From positions 1 through 27,727 of the forward strand of contig CAMMBO010000006.1 in assembly GCA_946494435.1 (NCBI GenBank): a DNA stretch of 27,727 nt, read 5' to 3'. How positions within the stretch are numbered: position 1 is the stretch's first letter; the number at the start of each line of letters is the position of its first letter. The notes beneath the pieces were generated by a model. That model was not told the DNA's origin. It searched no databases and saw only the letters and a program-made list of their open reading frames with translations. Positions 15,164-24,191 of this stretch are shown in pieces. The position numbers were made by a program, and so were the translations under genes. Origin of the DNA: an uncultured Mycoplasmatota bacterium (GTDB taxonomy: Bacteria; Bacillota_I; Bacilli_A; RF39; UBA660).

Positions 15164-15193
15164 AAAAAGAAGCCCATAAATAAAGCTTCTTTT
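15164..15193 (-). terminator. Intrinsic terminator of the ferredoxin gene
   Basis: On the minus strand AAAAGAAGC and GCTTCTTTT form a 9-bp stem followed by T-rich sequence (TTGTAT). It lies 22 nt past the ferredoxin stop. Confidence 0.8.
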
Positions 15194-15214
15194 ACATTTA
15201 TTATTTTATCAAGA

Positions 15215-15460
<246 letters not shown>

Positions 15461-15539
15461 TTATTTTTCCTCTTTTGCCTACTTTAAATTTTTTTAATAG
15501 TATGATATTATTGAAGTATATAGTAAAGCAGGTGATATC

Positions 15540-16397
15540 ATGGGAAGAATGGAACGGTATGATAATTCTAATAGAAGTACAGTTAGAAGTAGAACAGAGA
15601 AAAATCAAAATCTATATAATGACTTAGGAAGCTTAGAAAAATATACTACATTTACAGATGTATCTAAAATAGAAGCAGTTGAGTTAAATGCAGCGAAAAA
15701 GAATTATCGTACAAGAGAAGGATATCACAGCTTAAAGGATTATGATATAGATATAGAAAAACCTAAAGAAAGAAAAGAATTAGATGAATTTAATTTTCTT
15801 TATAATGATGAACATAAAACCTATGATATTAATAAAGTTCTAGAAGAAGCGAAAGAACTAAGAGAAAGAGATTCTCTAGAGAAGAAAAGAAAACTACATA
15901 ATGAAAAATATAACATCTTAGAAAGTAGTGAAGAAGATTTAGAGAAATTTAAAGAAGAGACAAAATTAAGACATAAACCTATTGAAAACGAAGAAGAACT
16001 TGAAGAGTTAATACATACTATTACATCAAAAGAGTTAAGAGAAGAAATAGATAAAGCAGAATCTAATGACAATAACAGTTTACTTAGTGATTTAATGGCT
16101 ACTAACGTAAATGAAGAAGTCTTAAAGCCTATCGCTACTAAGATAGAAGATAGTAAAGTAGAAGAAGATACTAAGAAACTAGATAAAGTTAAAGAAAAGA
16201 CCATGTCTTTAAAAGATGAAATAGATAAATCATTCTATACTAAAAGTCTTGATTTAAGTGAAGAAGATTTTATTAGTGATGATGAGGAAGAAGAGATTAA
16301 ACCATCAAAGTTTATTGGTTTCTTAAAGTTCTTATTCTCTTTAATATTAATACTTGCAGTTGGTTTTTGTGTATATTACGTAATTACAAACTTTTAA
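15540..16397 (+). CDS. Tail-anchored, highly charged cytoplasmic protein of unknown function
   Basis: I do not recognise a family. The protein (285 residues) has a long, charged, mostly helical cytoplasmic part (about 1-250) rich in Glu, Lys and Asp, with likely coiled-coil stretches such as EEAKELRERDSLEKKRKLHN and EDTKKLDKVKEKTMSLKDEI. An acidic patch (SDDEEEEIKPSK) follows, then a single C-terminal TM helix (about 258-282) with almost nothing outside. This is a tail-anchored layout with the bulk inside the cell, resembling membrane-associated scaffold or division-type proteins only in general shape. The start is supported by the SD-like AGGTGAT just upstream of ATG 15540. It stands alone between the divergent ferredoxin and the repeat array. 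Confidence 0.7.
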   Translation: MGRMERYDNSNRSTVRSRTEKNQNLYNDLGSLEKYTTFTDVSKIEAVELNAAKKNYRTREGYHSLKDYDIDIEKPKERKELDEFNFLYNDEHKTYDINKVLEEAKELRERDSLEKKRKLHNEKYNILESSEEDLEKFKEETKLRHKPIENEEELEELIHTITSKELREEIDKAESNDNNSLLSDLMATNVNEEVLKPIATKIEDSKVEEDTKKLDKVKEKTMSLKDEIDKSFYTKSLDLSEEDFISDDEEEEIKPSKFIGFLKFLFSLILILAVGFCVYYVITNF

Positions 16398-16482
16398 AAA
16401 TTGTATATCAAAAGTCTTAAAAAATGTATATCAAATTCCTTAAAAAATGTATATCAAATTCCTTAAAAAATGTATATCAAAT
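16396..16482. repeat. 23-bp tandem repeats, about 3.8 copies
   Basis: Units start at 16396, 16419, 16442 and 16465, each reading AAAAA(A/T)TGTATATCAAA followed by TTCCTT (AGTCTT in the first). The last copy is cut after TGTATATCAAAT. Copies 2 and 3 are identical. The array fills the space between the tail-anchored protein and the ATPase gene, ending about 50 nt before the ATPase start, so it covers that gene's likely promoter region. Confidence 0.9.
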
Positions 16483-16535
16483 ATTAAATAAACTATAAAA
16501 ATATGTTATCATCTCTATATAGAGGTGATTTCTTT

Positions 16536-17789
16536 ATGAACTTTAATAATGATGAATATCTGCCACGATTAATTGATAAAAACTTAGATGACTATTTAAA
16601 AGTTTTTGGTGCCTTATCCGTTGAAGGACCTAAATGGTGTGGAAAAACATGGACATCTTCTAAGCATGCTAAAAGTGCTGTCTATTTAGATGATGATGAA
16701 ACTAAAGAAAGAGCATTACTTGATTTAGAACTGATATTAAATGAAGAACAACCTGAATTAATAGATGAATGGCACTTAGTACCTAAAATATGGGATAAAG
16801 TTAGAAGAAAATGTGATGAAGATTCTAAGAAGGGTAAATATATATTAACGTGCTCAACAGAATTGAATGACGAAAGAAAAAAAGAAGTATTTCATTCGGG
16901 GGCAGGTAGAATTGGTAAGATAAAGATGTATACTATGTCGCTTTATGAATCAGGTGACTCTACTGGGGATGCATCCTTAACAGCAATGCTAGAAGATAAA
17001 CAGAAAAATGTTAATGTAAAAATACCTTCCTTAAAAGAACTTGCTAACCTAATAGTAAGAGGTGGCTGGCCAAGTAATATAAAAGTAGATGCAGATAAAG
17101 TGGGATTAATACCTAAAAGTTATATAGAATCTATTCTTGATAAAGATATGAATGATGATAAAAAAAGGGACAAAAATAAAATGAGAATGCTCCTTAAATC
17201 ATTAGCAAGAAATGAATCTACAGTTGTTAGCAATGAAACACTTATAAAAGATATAGATAGTATAGAAAGTAGAATAACTTTGAAAGACTATTTAGATGTA
17301 TTAGATAGATTACATATAATAGAAAATCAAGAAGCCTATAGTGAAAACTATCGTTCTAAAGAGAGAATAGGTAAATCACCAAAAAGACACTTAACAGACC
17401 CCTCACTTGCTTGTGCCTCTTTAAATATGAATGCTGATAAATTACTTAAAGACTTAAAAACGTTTGGGTTTCTCTTTGAATCGCTAGTAGAACGGGACCT
17501 TAGAATATATATAGAATATTTAGGTGGACATCTATATCATTTTAGAGATAATGTAACAGGTCTAGAAGTTGATTCAATTTTAGAGTTTTCTAATGGCGAT
17601 TATGCAGCGGTTGAAATAAAACTAGGATATAATGCTATTGAAACTGCTAAGAAAGATTTACTAAAATTCTATGATAATATGATAACTAAACCTAAATTCA
17701 TGTGCATAATAACAGGGAATTTTACATCAGTTGTAAAAGATAAAGAGACTGGTATATATATTGTTCCTATAACTGCCTTAAAGCCATAG
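16536..17789 (+). CDS. AAA-type ATPase with C-terminal DUF4143 nuclease-like domain (COG1373)
   Basis: P-loop ATPase of the COG1373/DUF4143 family, whose cellular role is unsettled. The Walker A is G31-PKWCGKT-38. A Walker B-like region sits in PELIDEWHLVPKIWDKVR, and a sensor-like segment in YILTCSTELND. The C-terminal domain has the PD-(D/E)xK-like pattern D346 in LEVDSIL and E360-I-K362 in AAVEIKLG, which in this fold could bind or cut DNA. The start at ATG 16536 is chosen because AGAGGTGA (16521-16528) is 7 nt upstream; the ATG at 16503 adds 11 codons but has no SD. The gene stands alone, flanked by 23-bp tandem repeats upstream and a long hairpin downstream, typical of a self-contained accessory gene. 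Such genes are patchily distributed in Firmicutes and Bacteroidetes. Confidence 0.85.
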   Translation: MNFNNDEYLPRLIDKNLDDYLKVFGALSVEGPKWCGKTWTSSKHAKSAVYLDDDETKERALLDLELILNEEQPELIDEWHLVPKIWDKVRRKCDEDSKKGKYILTCSTELNDERKKEVFHSGAGRIGKIKMYTMSLYESGDSTGDASLTAMLEDKQKNVNVKIPSLKELANLIVRGGWPSNIKVDADKVGLIPKSYIESILDKDMNDDKKRDKNKMRMLLKSLARNESTVVSNETLIKDIDSIESRITLKDYLDVLDRLHIIENQEAYSENYRSKERIGKSPKRHLTDPSLACASLNMNADKLLKDLKTFGFLFESLVERDLRIYIEYLGGHLYHFRDNVTGLEVDSILEFSNGDYAAVEIKLGYNAIETAKKDLLKFYDNMITKPKFMCIITGNFTSVVKDKETGIYIVPITALKP

Positions 17790-17830
17790 AGAACTAGAAA
17801 ATAATAATATTTGTTTTCTATTCTCTTTTA
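17788..17830 (+). terminator. Long hairpin after the ATPase gene
   Basis: AGAGAA-c-TAGAAAA (17788-17801) pairs with TTTTCTA-TTCTCT (17814-17826) with a single bulged C, followed by TTTTA. It overlaps the ATPase stop codon. A convincing intrinsic terminator. Confidence 0.75.
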
Positions 17831-17893
17831 TTGTGGCGAATTTTATGATAAACTTTAAATATGAACAACAATATCGATAAGGGGGAATAGAAA

Positions 17894-18733
17894 ATGAATT
17901 TAAACTTTGTTTTAAATGATTATGTTTTAATCTGGAACTTACTCTTTAGTGCTTCTATTTCTTCTGATATTCAAATCTTTAAACAGAAGTTGTGGAAAAA
18001 CTATCGTCATAGTTATAATGAATTATATAAAGAAGAAGAATTAATATTAAAAGACCCTAAAAACTATATACCAGATGATGATACTATCTTTGATATGGTT
18101 AAAGCTAGTGATATATATAAAGAAATAAGAGAAGAAACAGAAAAATATCGTCTAGATTTATTACATACTTGGGATAAAATAAAAAAAGACTTAAATAAAA
18201 ACTTAAAAGAGATACTTAGATTTGATATTAAACTATATCATGTTTTAGTTGTTGACAAAAAGTTAGATGTTATAGGAATGAAAATACCTAAGAGTAGAAG
18301 AGTAAATACTATTACTTGGGGTAATAGAGTTGATAGTGATAACTATACTCTTGCCATTATCAATATTATTGAACATATCGTAAGAAAAGAACTTGCTAAC
18401 TATCAAATAGAATATAAAGATATCGTTGATGCTATTATTGAACTTGCAATAGATAATGAACTTACATCAAGAACCTTGAAAAAAAGTGTTTACTTAAGAG
18501 GAGATAGTTCTCTAAAATACTTAAAAAGACAACTATATCCTTACTTTCTTATGTACTTAGGTTATTCTAAAGAAGAGATATTAAATAGAATGATGGAAGA
18601 TAAGATTATCTTTGAACTAGATAAATATACTTTTGAAAGAGGCCTTGCTACAGTTGACTTAAAGACTTTTATTAACTTTTGTATTAAGAACCAAAAACAT
18701 ATTTTAAAGATTAAAGAATTAGAAATAATATAG
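17894..18733 (+). CDS. Unrecognised soluble protein upstream of polC
   Basis: I do not recognise the family. The product (279 residues) is soluble, without signal peptide or TM segments. The first half is helical and charged (YRHSYNELYKEEELILKDPK; EIREETEKYRLDLLHTWDKI). A central region with SRRVNTITWGNRVDSDNYTL is followed by helices containing HIVRKELANYQIEYKDIVDA and a C-terminal part with YPYFLMYLGYSKEEILNRMM. The SD GGGGG (17881-17885) precedes the ATG at 17894. It ends only 13 nt before the preferred polC start, so the two genes are very probably co-transcribed; a replication-linked role is inference from that spacing alone. Confidence 0.65.
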   Translation: MNLNFVLNDYVLIWNLLFSASISSDIQIFKQKLWKNYRHSYNELYKEEELILKDPKNYIPDDDTIFDMVKASDIYKEIREETEKYRLDLLHTWDKIKKDLNKNLKEILRFDIKLYHVLVVDKKLDVIGMKIPKSRRVNTITWGNRVDSDNYTLAIINIIEHIVRKELANYQIEYKDIVDAIIELAIDNELTSRTLKKSVYLRGDSSLKYLKRQLYPYFLMYLGYSKEEILNRMMEDKIIFELDKYTFERGLATVDLKTFINFCIKNQKHILKIKELEII

Positions 18734-18746
18734 GGTAGTGATTAGT

Positions 18747-21700
18747 ATGGATAGTAAATTAAATTTATTTTTAAAAAAGATTAATCTAAATGACGAGTAC
18801 TTTGACTTTTTTAAAAGTTCAACTTTAGATAAAATAGTCATCAATAAAAACAATAAAAGCTTTTTAGTAAAAATAACTATTGATAAATATTTACCTAAAG
18901 ATATATTATCTAATCTAGTAGAGAATAAATCTCTCTTTGCTGATGATTTAACTTATAACTTTACCGTTAGAAATCCTGATAATAATATCCTTATAGATTA
19001 TTATCCTTATTTTTTAGATATCTTAAAAGAAAAAGATAAGATAAAATTAACAGATGTTTATAAAGATTCTCTAATTTATGAAGATGATACTCTAAGACTT
19101 ATCGCCTATAATAAGAAAGAAGAAGATAGACTAAAAGAAATAAGTAATGATATAAATAACTTCTATCATAATATAGGGTTTCATGACTATATACCCGTTA
19201 TATTAAGAGAAGATAACGAAATAGAAGAAGAAATAAGTAATGAACTTTCTAATGTTACTATTCCTGAACCTATTAAGAGGGATGTTATTAAAGAAGAGCC
19301 TAAACGTTATAATAACAGTGGTACTCCTAGGAGAAGAAAAAGTACTGATGAAGGGTGTATCTTAGGTAAGACTATAGATAGTGAACCTATTAAGATGAGT
19401 TTATTATTAGGAGAAGATAATGATGTTACTGTAGAAGGATATATCTTTGGTACAGATTATTTTGAATCTAATAAAAGTAACTTTAAGATTATTACCTTAA
19501 AAATAACAGATGAAACTGATAGTATCGCTTGTAAAGTATTTTGTAATGAAGATGAAGAATATGCTAGACTTTGTAAAGCCTTAAAAGTAGGAACATGGCT
19601 TAAGATTAGAGGTTATACAAAAATAGATTCATTCGCTAAAGATGAATTAGTCCTTAATGCTAGAGATATTATGCCAGTAGAACATGAGGAAGAAGAAATT
19701 ACTGATGATGCGAAAGAGAAAAGAGTAGAACTACATGCCCATACGATGATGAGTCAGATGGATGGAGTAGCAGATGAAGTAAAATTAGTAAAACAAGCGA
19801 TGAAATGGGGACATAGGGCTATCGCTATAACAGACCATAATGGTTGTCAAGCTTTTCCTCACGTTTATAACTTAGTAAGAGATTATAATAAAGGTAAAGA
19901 AGCTAGTGACCAGTTTAAAGCCTTATATGGAACAGAACTTGTAATGGTAGATGATAGTGTTGATGTTGTTATTAGACCTAATGATGGGAAACTATTAGAC
20001 CAAACTTATGTAGTTTTTGACTTTGAAACAACTGGTTTTAATGCTGGTGGTGCCGACTCTATTATTGAAATCGGTGCTGTTAAGATGAAAGGTGGAGAAA
20101 TATTAGAACGTTATGATGAATTAATTAATCCCGGACGTCCTCTACCTGCTAAGATAACAGAGATAACTAATATAACAGATTTAATGCTAGAAGATAAAGA
20201 TAATGAAGAAAATGCTGTTAAAAGGTTTATTGATTGGTTTGGTGACCTACCTATGGTCGCTCATAATGCTAAGTTCGATGTTTCTTTCTTAGAGATGGCT
20301 TATAAAAAATATAATCTAGGAGAGTTTAAAAACCCTGTTATCGATACCCTTGAATTATCAAGAACTCTAGATAATAACTATGCTCGTCACAGCCTATCTG
20401 CCTTAGTTAAAAGATATAACGTTCCATGGGATGAAGAGAGTCATCATAGAGGAGATTATGATGCAGAAGGTACAGCTTTAGTTCTTTATAAAATGTTAGA
20501 AAAACTAGATAGTCGTAATATTGAGACGATGCAAGAGTTATCTAATATCGTAGACTCTAAAGAGATGTATAAATATGGTAATACTAATCATATCAATATT
20601 ATCGCTTTAAATAAAAAAGGCTTAAAGAATTTATTTAAAATAGTCTCTTTTGCCAACACAACTTATCTATATAAAACACCAAGAATACCAAGAAGTGTTA
20701 TTAATGAATATCGTGAAGGCTTACTTATTGGTAGTGGTTGTTATGAAAGTGAAGTCTTTAAACAAGCGACTAGTAAGAGTGAAGAAGAATTATCTAATAT
20801 TATTAGATTCTATGACTATGTAGAAGTACAACCTCCTGAGTGTTATTCTCATTTAGTAGAAACAGGTGACTTTGCCAATGAGGGTGAAGTAATTAGTAAT
20901 ATTAAGAAAATCATTAATACTACAATAGAAGCAGGTAAGTTGATAGTGGCAACAGGAGATGTTCATCACATAACTCGTGAAGATAAGATCTATAGAGAGA
21001 TTATCGTAAATCAAAAAGTACCAGGTGGCGGACGTCATCCTCTTGCAAGAGGTGGTATTAAAAATATTCCATCTAATCATTTTAGAACAACAACAGAAAT
21101 GTTAGAAGACTTCTCATTTCTAGATGATAAGACAAGAAAACTAATAGTTATAGATAATCCAAATAAAATCGCTGATATGGCGGAAATTATAGAAGTTATC
21201 ATCGAAACAGGAGGAATACCTTTCTCTCCTAAGATTGACAAAAGTGTAGAAACGGTTACTGACTTAGTCTTTACAAAAGCAAGTGATATGTATGGTGACC
21301 CGCTACCTTATAATATAGAAGAGAGAATTAGTAAAGAGTTATATGGTGATGGAGTCTATGAAGCACTAGAAGCTAAGTTAAAAAGAGAAGAACCTAATCT
21401 AAGTGGCGATGACTTTACTAAAAAGTTGTATGCTAACCTACATAGTACACTTTTAAAAGGCTTTGATGAAGTAAAGAGAGTAATTAAAGAAAATCTTAAA
21501 ATAACTACCCCTGATATAACAGATGAAGATTTAGAAAAAGCACTTAAGAAAAACTTAGGTGGTGTCATCGGTGGAGGTTTCGATGTTATTTACCTAATCG
21601 CTCAAAAGCTAGTTAAACATTCAAACGATGATGGTTATATCGTTGGTTCCCGTGGTTCAGTTGGTTCATCCTTTGTGGCAACAATGATGGGAATAACCGA

Positions 21701-23360
21701 AGTTAATCCTCTTCCTGCTCATTATCTATGCCGTAATAAAGACTGTAAATACTCAGAATTTATCAATGATGATGGTGAGCCTTATGGTAAAGATTATCCT
21801 TCAGGATATGACCTACCCGATAAAGTATGTCCTAAATGTGGACAACCTATGGGTAAAGAAGGACAAGATATGCCATTTGCAACCTTCTTAGGTTTTAATG
21901 CCGATAAAGTTCCTGATATTGACCTTAACTTTTCAGGAGAATATCAATGGAAAGCTCATGAATATACCAAAGTCCTATTCGGAGTTGATAATGTTTATCG
22001 TGCCGGAACCATTGGTACTGTCGCTGAAAAAACTGCCTATGGTTATGTTAGAGGTTACTTTGAAGAGCATGGCATTGTTGGTAAAAGAAGTACCGAAATT
22101 GAAAGACTTGCTAAAGGATGTACTGGTGTTAAAAGAACAACCGGACAACACCCTGGAGGTATCGTTGTTATACCAGGTTATATGGATGTTTTTGATTTTA
22201 CTCCATTCCAGTATCCTGCCGATGATAATACCTCTCTTTGGCGAACAACTCATTTCGATTACCATGCCATTGACCAAGACGTCTTAAAACTTGATATACT
22301 AGGTCACGATGACCCTACAGTATTAAGAATGTTACAAGATTTATCAGGAATTGATATTACAACACTACCAATGGATGATAAAAATATCTTTTCAATTCTA
22401 ACAAGTCCTAAAGCCTTAGGAGTTACAGAAGATGATATACTTTGTCCAACTGGAACATTAGGACTACCTGAACTTGGTACAAGATTTGTTATAAATATGT
22501 TAGTGGAAACAAAACCATCAACATTCGCCGAACTAGTTAAAATATCAGGTCTATCACACGGTACTGATGTTTGGGCAGGCAATGCCAGTGAACTTATTAA
22601 AAACAATATTGTTCCTTTTAAAGATGTTATAGGCTGTCGTGATGATATCATGGTTAACTTAATGAACTGGGGTATGAAACCTATTAGAGCCTTTAAAATA
22701 ATGGAGCATGTTAGAAAAGGTAAAGCGACTAAAGACCCTGAAACATGGAAGGGTATGGTTGAAGAGATGAGAGCAGCAAATGTACCAGAGTGGTATATAG
22801 AGTCCTGCCATAAAATAAAATACATGTTCCCAAAAGCCCATGCTTGTGCCTATGTTATGAGTGCCATTAGAATCGCTTGGTTTAAAGTCTATAAACCACT
22901 TTACTACTATGCAGCCTTCTTCTCAATAAGAGTAGATGACTATGATATAGAAACAATGATAAAAGGCTATAATACTATTAAAACAAGATATGAAGATTTA
23001 ATGGCTAAAGGCTTTGAAGCGACTAATAAGGAAACAAACATAATAGACTCCCTTCATGTTGCCCTAGAAGCGACTGCAAGAGGTATTAAATTCGCACCTA
23101 TTTCTTTAGAGAAAAGTGATGCGACAAGGTTTGTTGTTGACACTGAACACGAAAATACTCTAATACCACCATTTAAAACTATCGATGGACTTGGCTTGAC
23201 GGTTGCTAAAACAATAGTGGAAGCACGTGAGAATGGACCATTCCTAAGTAAAGAAGATTTACAAAAACGTGGTAAAGTCTCAAAGACCCTAACCGATAAA
23301 ATGACAGAGATGGGTATTCTTAATGACTTACCAGACTCTAATCAGTTAAGTTTGTTTTAA
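18747..23360 (+). CDS. polC: DNA polymerase III alpha subunit, PolC type
   Basis: Replicative DNA polymerase of low-GC Gram-positives, with built-in proofreading. From ATG 18747 it is 1537 residues. In order: N-terminal domain (about 1-200); OB fold (around residue 230, TVEGYIFGTDYF); PHP domain starting near 328 (VELHAHTMMSQMDG, AITDHNG), split by the DnaQ-like 3'-5' exonuclease (D425 and E427 in FDFETTG; AHNAKFDVSF; HRGDYDAEG); and the polymerase core (GSRGSVGSSFVATMMG near 967; zinc-binding CRNKDC and CPKCG near 994-1032; catalytic PDIDLNF near 1057; TTGQHPGG). The C-terminus carries helix-hairpin-helix-type DNA binding (TIDGLGLTVAKTIVEA) and a QLSLF beta-clamp-binding motif. Length is normal for PolC. 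The GTG at 18738 is rejected because the weak SD GGTAGTGAT covers it. Confidence 0.97.
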   Translation: MDSKLNLFLKKINLNDEYFDFFKSSTLDKIVINKNNKSFLVKITIDKYLPKDILSNLVENKSLFADDLTYNFTVRNPDNNILIDYYPYFLDILKEKDKIKLTDVYKDSLIYEDDTLRLIAYNKKEEDRLKEISNDINNFYHNIGFHDYIPVILREDNEIEEEISNELSNVTIPEPIKRDVIKEEPKRYNNSGTPRRRKSTDEGCILGKTIDSEPIKMSLLLGEDNDVTVEGYIFGTDYFESNKSNFKIITLKITDETDSIACKVFCNEDEEYARLCKALKVGTWLKIRGYTKIDSFAKDELVLNARDIMPVEHEEEEITDDAKEKRVELHAHTMMSQMDGVADEVKLVKQAMKWGHRAIAITDHNGCQAFPHVYNLVRDYNKGKEASDQFKALYGTELVMVDDSVDVVIRPNDGKLLDQTYVVFDFETTGFNAGGADSIIEIGAVKMKGGEILERYDELINPGRPLPAKITEITNITDLMLEDKDNEENAVKRFIDWFGDLPMVAHNAKFDVSFLEMAYKKYNLGEFKNPVIDTLELSRTLDNNYARHSLSALVKRYNVPWDEESHHRGDYDAEGTALVLYKMLEKLDSRNIETMQELSNIVDSKEMYKYGNTNHINIIALNKKGLKNLFKIVSFANTTYLYKTPRIPRSVINEYREGLLIGSGCYESEVFKQATSKSEEELSNIIRFYDYVEVQPPECYSHLVETGDFANEGEVISNIKKIINTTIEAGKLIVATGDVHHITREDKIYREIIVNQKVPGGGRHPLARGGIKNIPSNHFRTTTEMLEDFSFLDDKTRKLIVIDNPNKIADMAEIIEVIIETGGIPFSPKIDKSVETVTDLVFTKASDMYGDPLPYNIEERISKELYGDGVYEALEAKLKREEPNLSGDDFTKKLYANLHSTLLKGFDEVKRVIKENLKITTPDITDEDLEKALKKNLGGVIGGGFDVIYLIAQKLVKHSNDDGYIVGSRGSVGSSFVATMMGITEVNPLPAHYLCRNKDCKYSEFINDDGEPYGKDYPSGYDLPDKVCPKCGQPMGKEGQDMPFATFLGFNADKVPDIDLNFSGEYQWKAHEYTKVLFGVDNVYRAGTIGTVAEKTAYGYVRGYFEEHGIVGKRSTEIERLAKGCTGVKRTTGQHPGGIVVIPGYMDVFDFTPFQYPADDNTSLWRTTHFDYHAIDQDVLKLDILGHDDPTVLRMLQDLSGIDITTLPMDDKNIFSILTSPKALGVTEDDILCPTGTLGLPELGTRFVINMLVETKPSTFAELVKISGLSHGTDVWAGNASELIKNNIVPFKDVIGCRDDIMVNLMNWGMKPIRAFKIMEHVRKGKATKDPETWKGMVEEMRAANVPEWYIESCHKIKYMFPKAHACAYVMSAIRIAWFKVYKPLYYYAAFFSIRVDDYDIETMIKGYNTIKTRYEDLMAKGFEATNKETNIIDSLHVALEATARGIKFAPISLEKSDATRFVVDTEHENTLIPPFKTIDGLGLTVAKTIVEARENGPFLSKEDLQKRGKVSKTLTDKMTEMGILNDLPDSNQLSLF

Positions 23361-23389
23361 TTGACAAAGTCTCAAAAAAGTGCTATAAT
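23361..23389 (+). promoter_or_regulatory. Consensus extended -10 promoter, module copy 1
   Basis: TTGACA (23361-23366), an exact 17-nt spacer and TATAAT (23384-23389) preceded by TGC. It starts immediately after the polC stop. The sequence from -35 to the SD is nearly repeated before the next gene. Confidence 0.88.
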
Positions 23390-23420
23390 GTGGCTACATT
23401 CGATGAAGGGGGAGTTTAGC

Positions 23421-24116
23421 TTGAAAATTATTTCTATGAGTGAAAAAATGTATAATAAAGGTATTTTATTATTATCAGAAGTTGGGTTTAGACCTATTTA
23501 TACTAATGATGATAATAACTTTACTATTATGTTCAATGATGAAAAGACTTCGGTTTGTTCCGTAGATTTTAACGATACTGATTTAGCATCATTTAACTTG
23601 GTGAGTCCATATCTTGACAAAAATAAACAATCTAATAATATTACGGAAGTTTTAAAGTCAATTATGAGTATGAAAGATAGCCCAGTCAGAAGCATTACAA
23701 TTGATGACTTACCACTTTTATCTTGTAATGATAAAATAAGGTCAATGACTATTGCTGAGTACTTTAATTTTAGTGAAATGTTTCATAGCTATGGCATGAG
23801 TGATGATTTTTGGACTAGAAGATTATTTCATGAAGCTGGTTGTGAATATGGTTCTGATATAGCAAGTTATTATAAAGCTTTTAATAGCGGCAGTGTAGAA
23901 TCATTTATAAAAAGTTGTATTAATATGGATAAAGCTGTATTAGAGGGTTTCTTTGAGAACCCTACTGCAATGTTAGAAGAATACAATTTTTATAAAATAA
24001 ACTTTGAAAGAACTTTAAAACTTGCCAAATTAGAAGAAATGCCTGAAGACATAAAAAATATATTAACAACTGTTATGGAAGATTCTAGAAGTAATATATT
24101 AACAAAATCAAAATAA
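23421..24116 (+). CDS. Unrecognised soluble protein with TTG start
   Basis: I do not recognise the family. From TTG 23421 it is 231 residues, without signal peptide or TM helices: an N-terminal alpha/beta-looking part (SEKMYNKGILLLSEVGFRPI; FNDEKTSVCSVDF), then a mainly helical part with TIAEYFNFSEMFHSYGMSDD, FWTRRLFHEAGCEYGSDIAS and a Glu/Lys-rich C-terminal helix. The reading frame is open up to the polC stop, but that upstream part holds the consensus promoter, so translation must start downstream of it. AAGGGGGAG (23406-23414) is 6 nt before TTG 23421 and fits best; ATG 23436 is the alternative. It shares a promoter module with the following gene, which suggests related regulation. Confidence 0.65.
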   Translation: MKIISMSEKMYNKGILLLSEVGFRPIYTNDDNNFTIMFNDEKTSVCSVDFNDTDLASFNLVSPYLDKNKQSNNITEVLKSIMSMKDSPVRSITIDDLPLLSCNDKIRSMTIAEYFNFSEMFHSYGMSDDFWTRRLFHEAGCEYGSDIASYYKAFNSGSVESFIKSCINMDKAVLEGFFENPTAMLEEYNFYKINFERTLKLAKLEEMPEDIKNILTTVMEDSRSNILTKSK

Positions 24117-24129
24117 AGTAACCTAATAT

Positions 24130-24158
24130 TTGACAAAGTAACAAAAATGTGCTATAAT
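24130..24158 (+). promoter_or_regulatory. Consensus extended -10 promoter, module copy 2
   Basis: TTGACA (24130-24135), a 17-nt spacer and TATAAT (24153-24158) preceded by TGC. The downstream leader GGCTACATTC and the GAAGGGGG Shine-Dalgarno repeat those of copy 1 at 23361. Confidence 0.88.
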
Positions 24159-24191
24159 ATGGCTACATTCAAATGAAGGGGGAATAAAAGA

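Noticed and set aside
16396..16482. CRISPR array
   Set aside because: The repeats are directly contiguous 23-mers with no spacers and no cas genes nearby; this is a tandem repeat array.
18738..18746. GTG start for polC
   Set aside because: It lies within the SD-like GGTAGTGAT; ATG 18747 is correctly placed.
21898..22287. Second plus-strand frame within polC
   Set aside because: Out-of-frame shadow of the conserved polymerase core, no SD.
22304..22825. Long minus-strand open frame inside polC
   Set aside because: It is antisense to highly conserved PolC coding sequence and its translation resembles no family; other antisense frames within sufB, polC and the tail-anchored gene were dropped for the same reason.
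23361..23420. N-terminal 20-residue extension of the 23421 gene (TTG at 23361)
   Set aside because: That stretch is the consensus -35/-10 promoter and leader; a ribosome start at the -35 hexamer is not credible.
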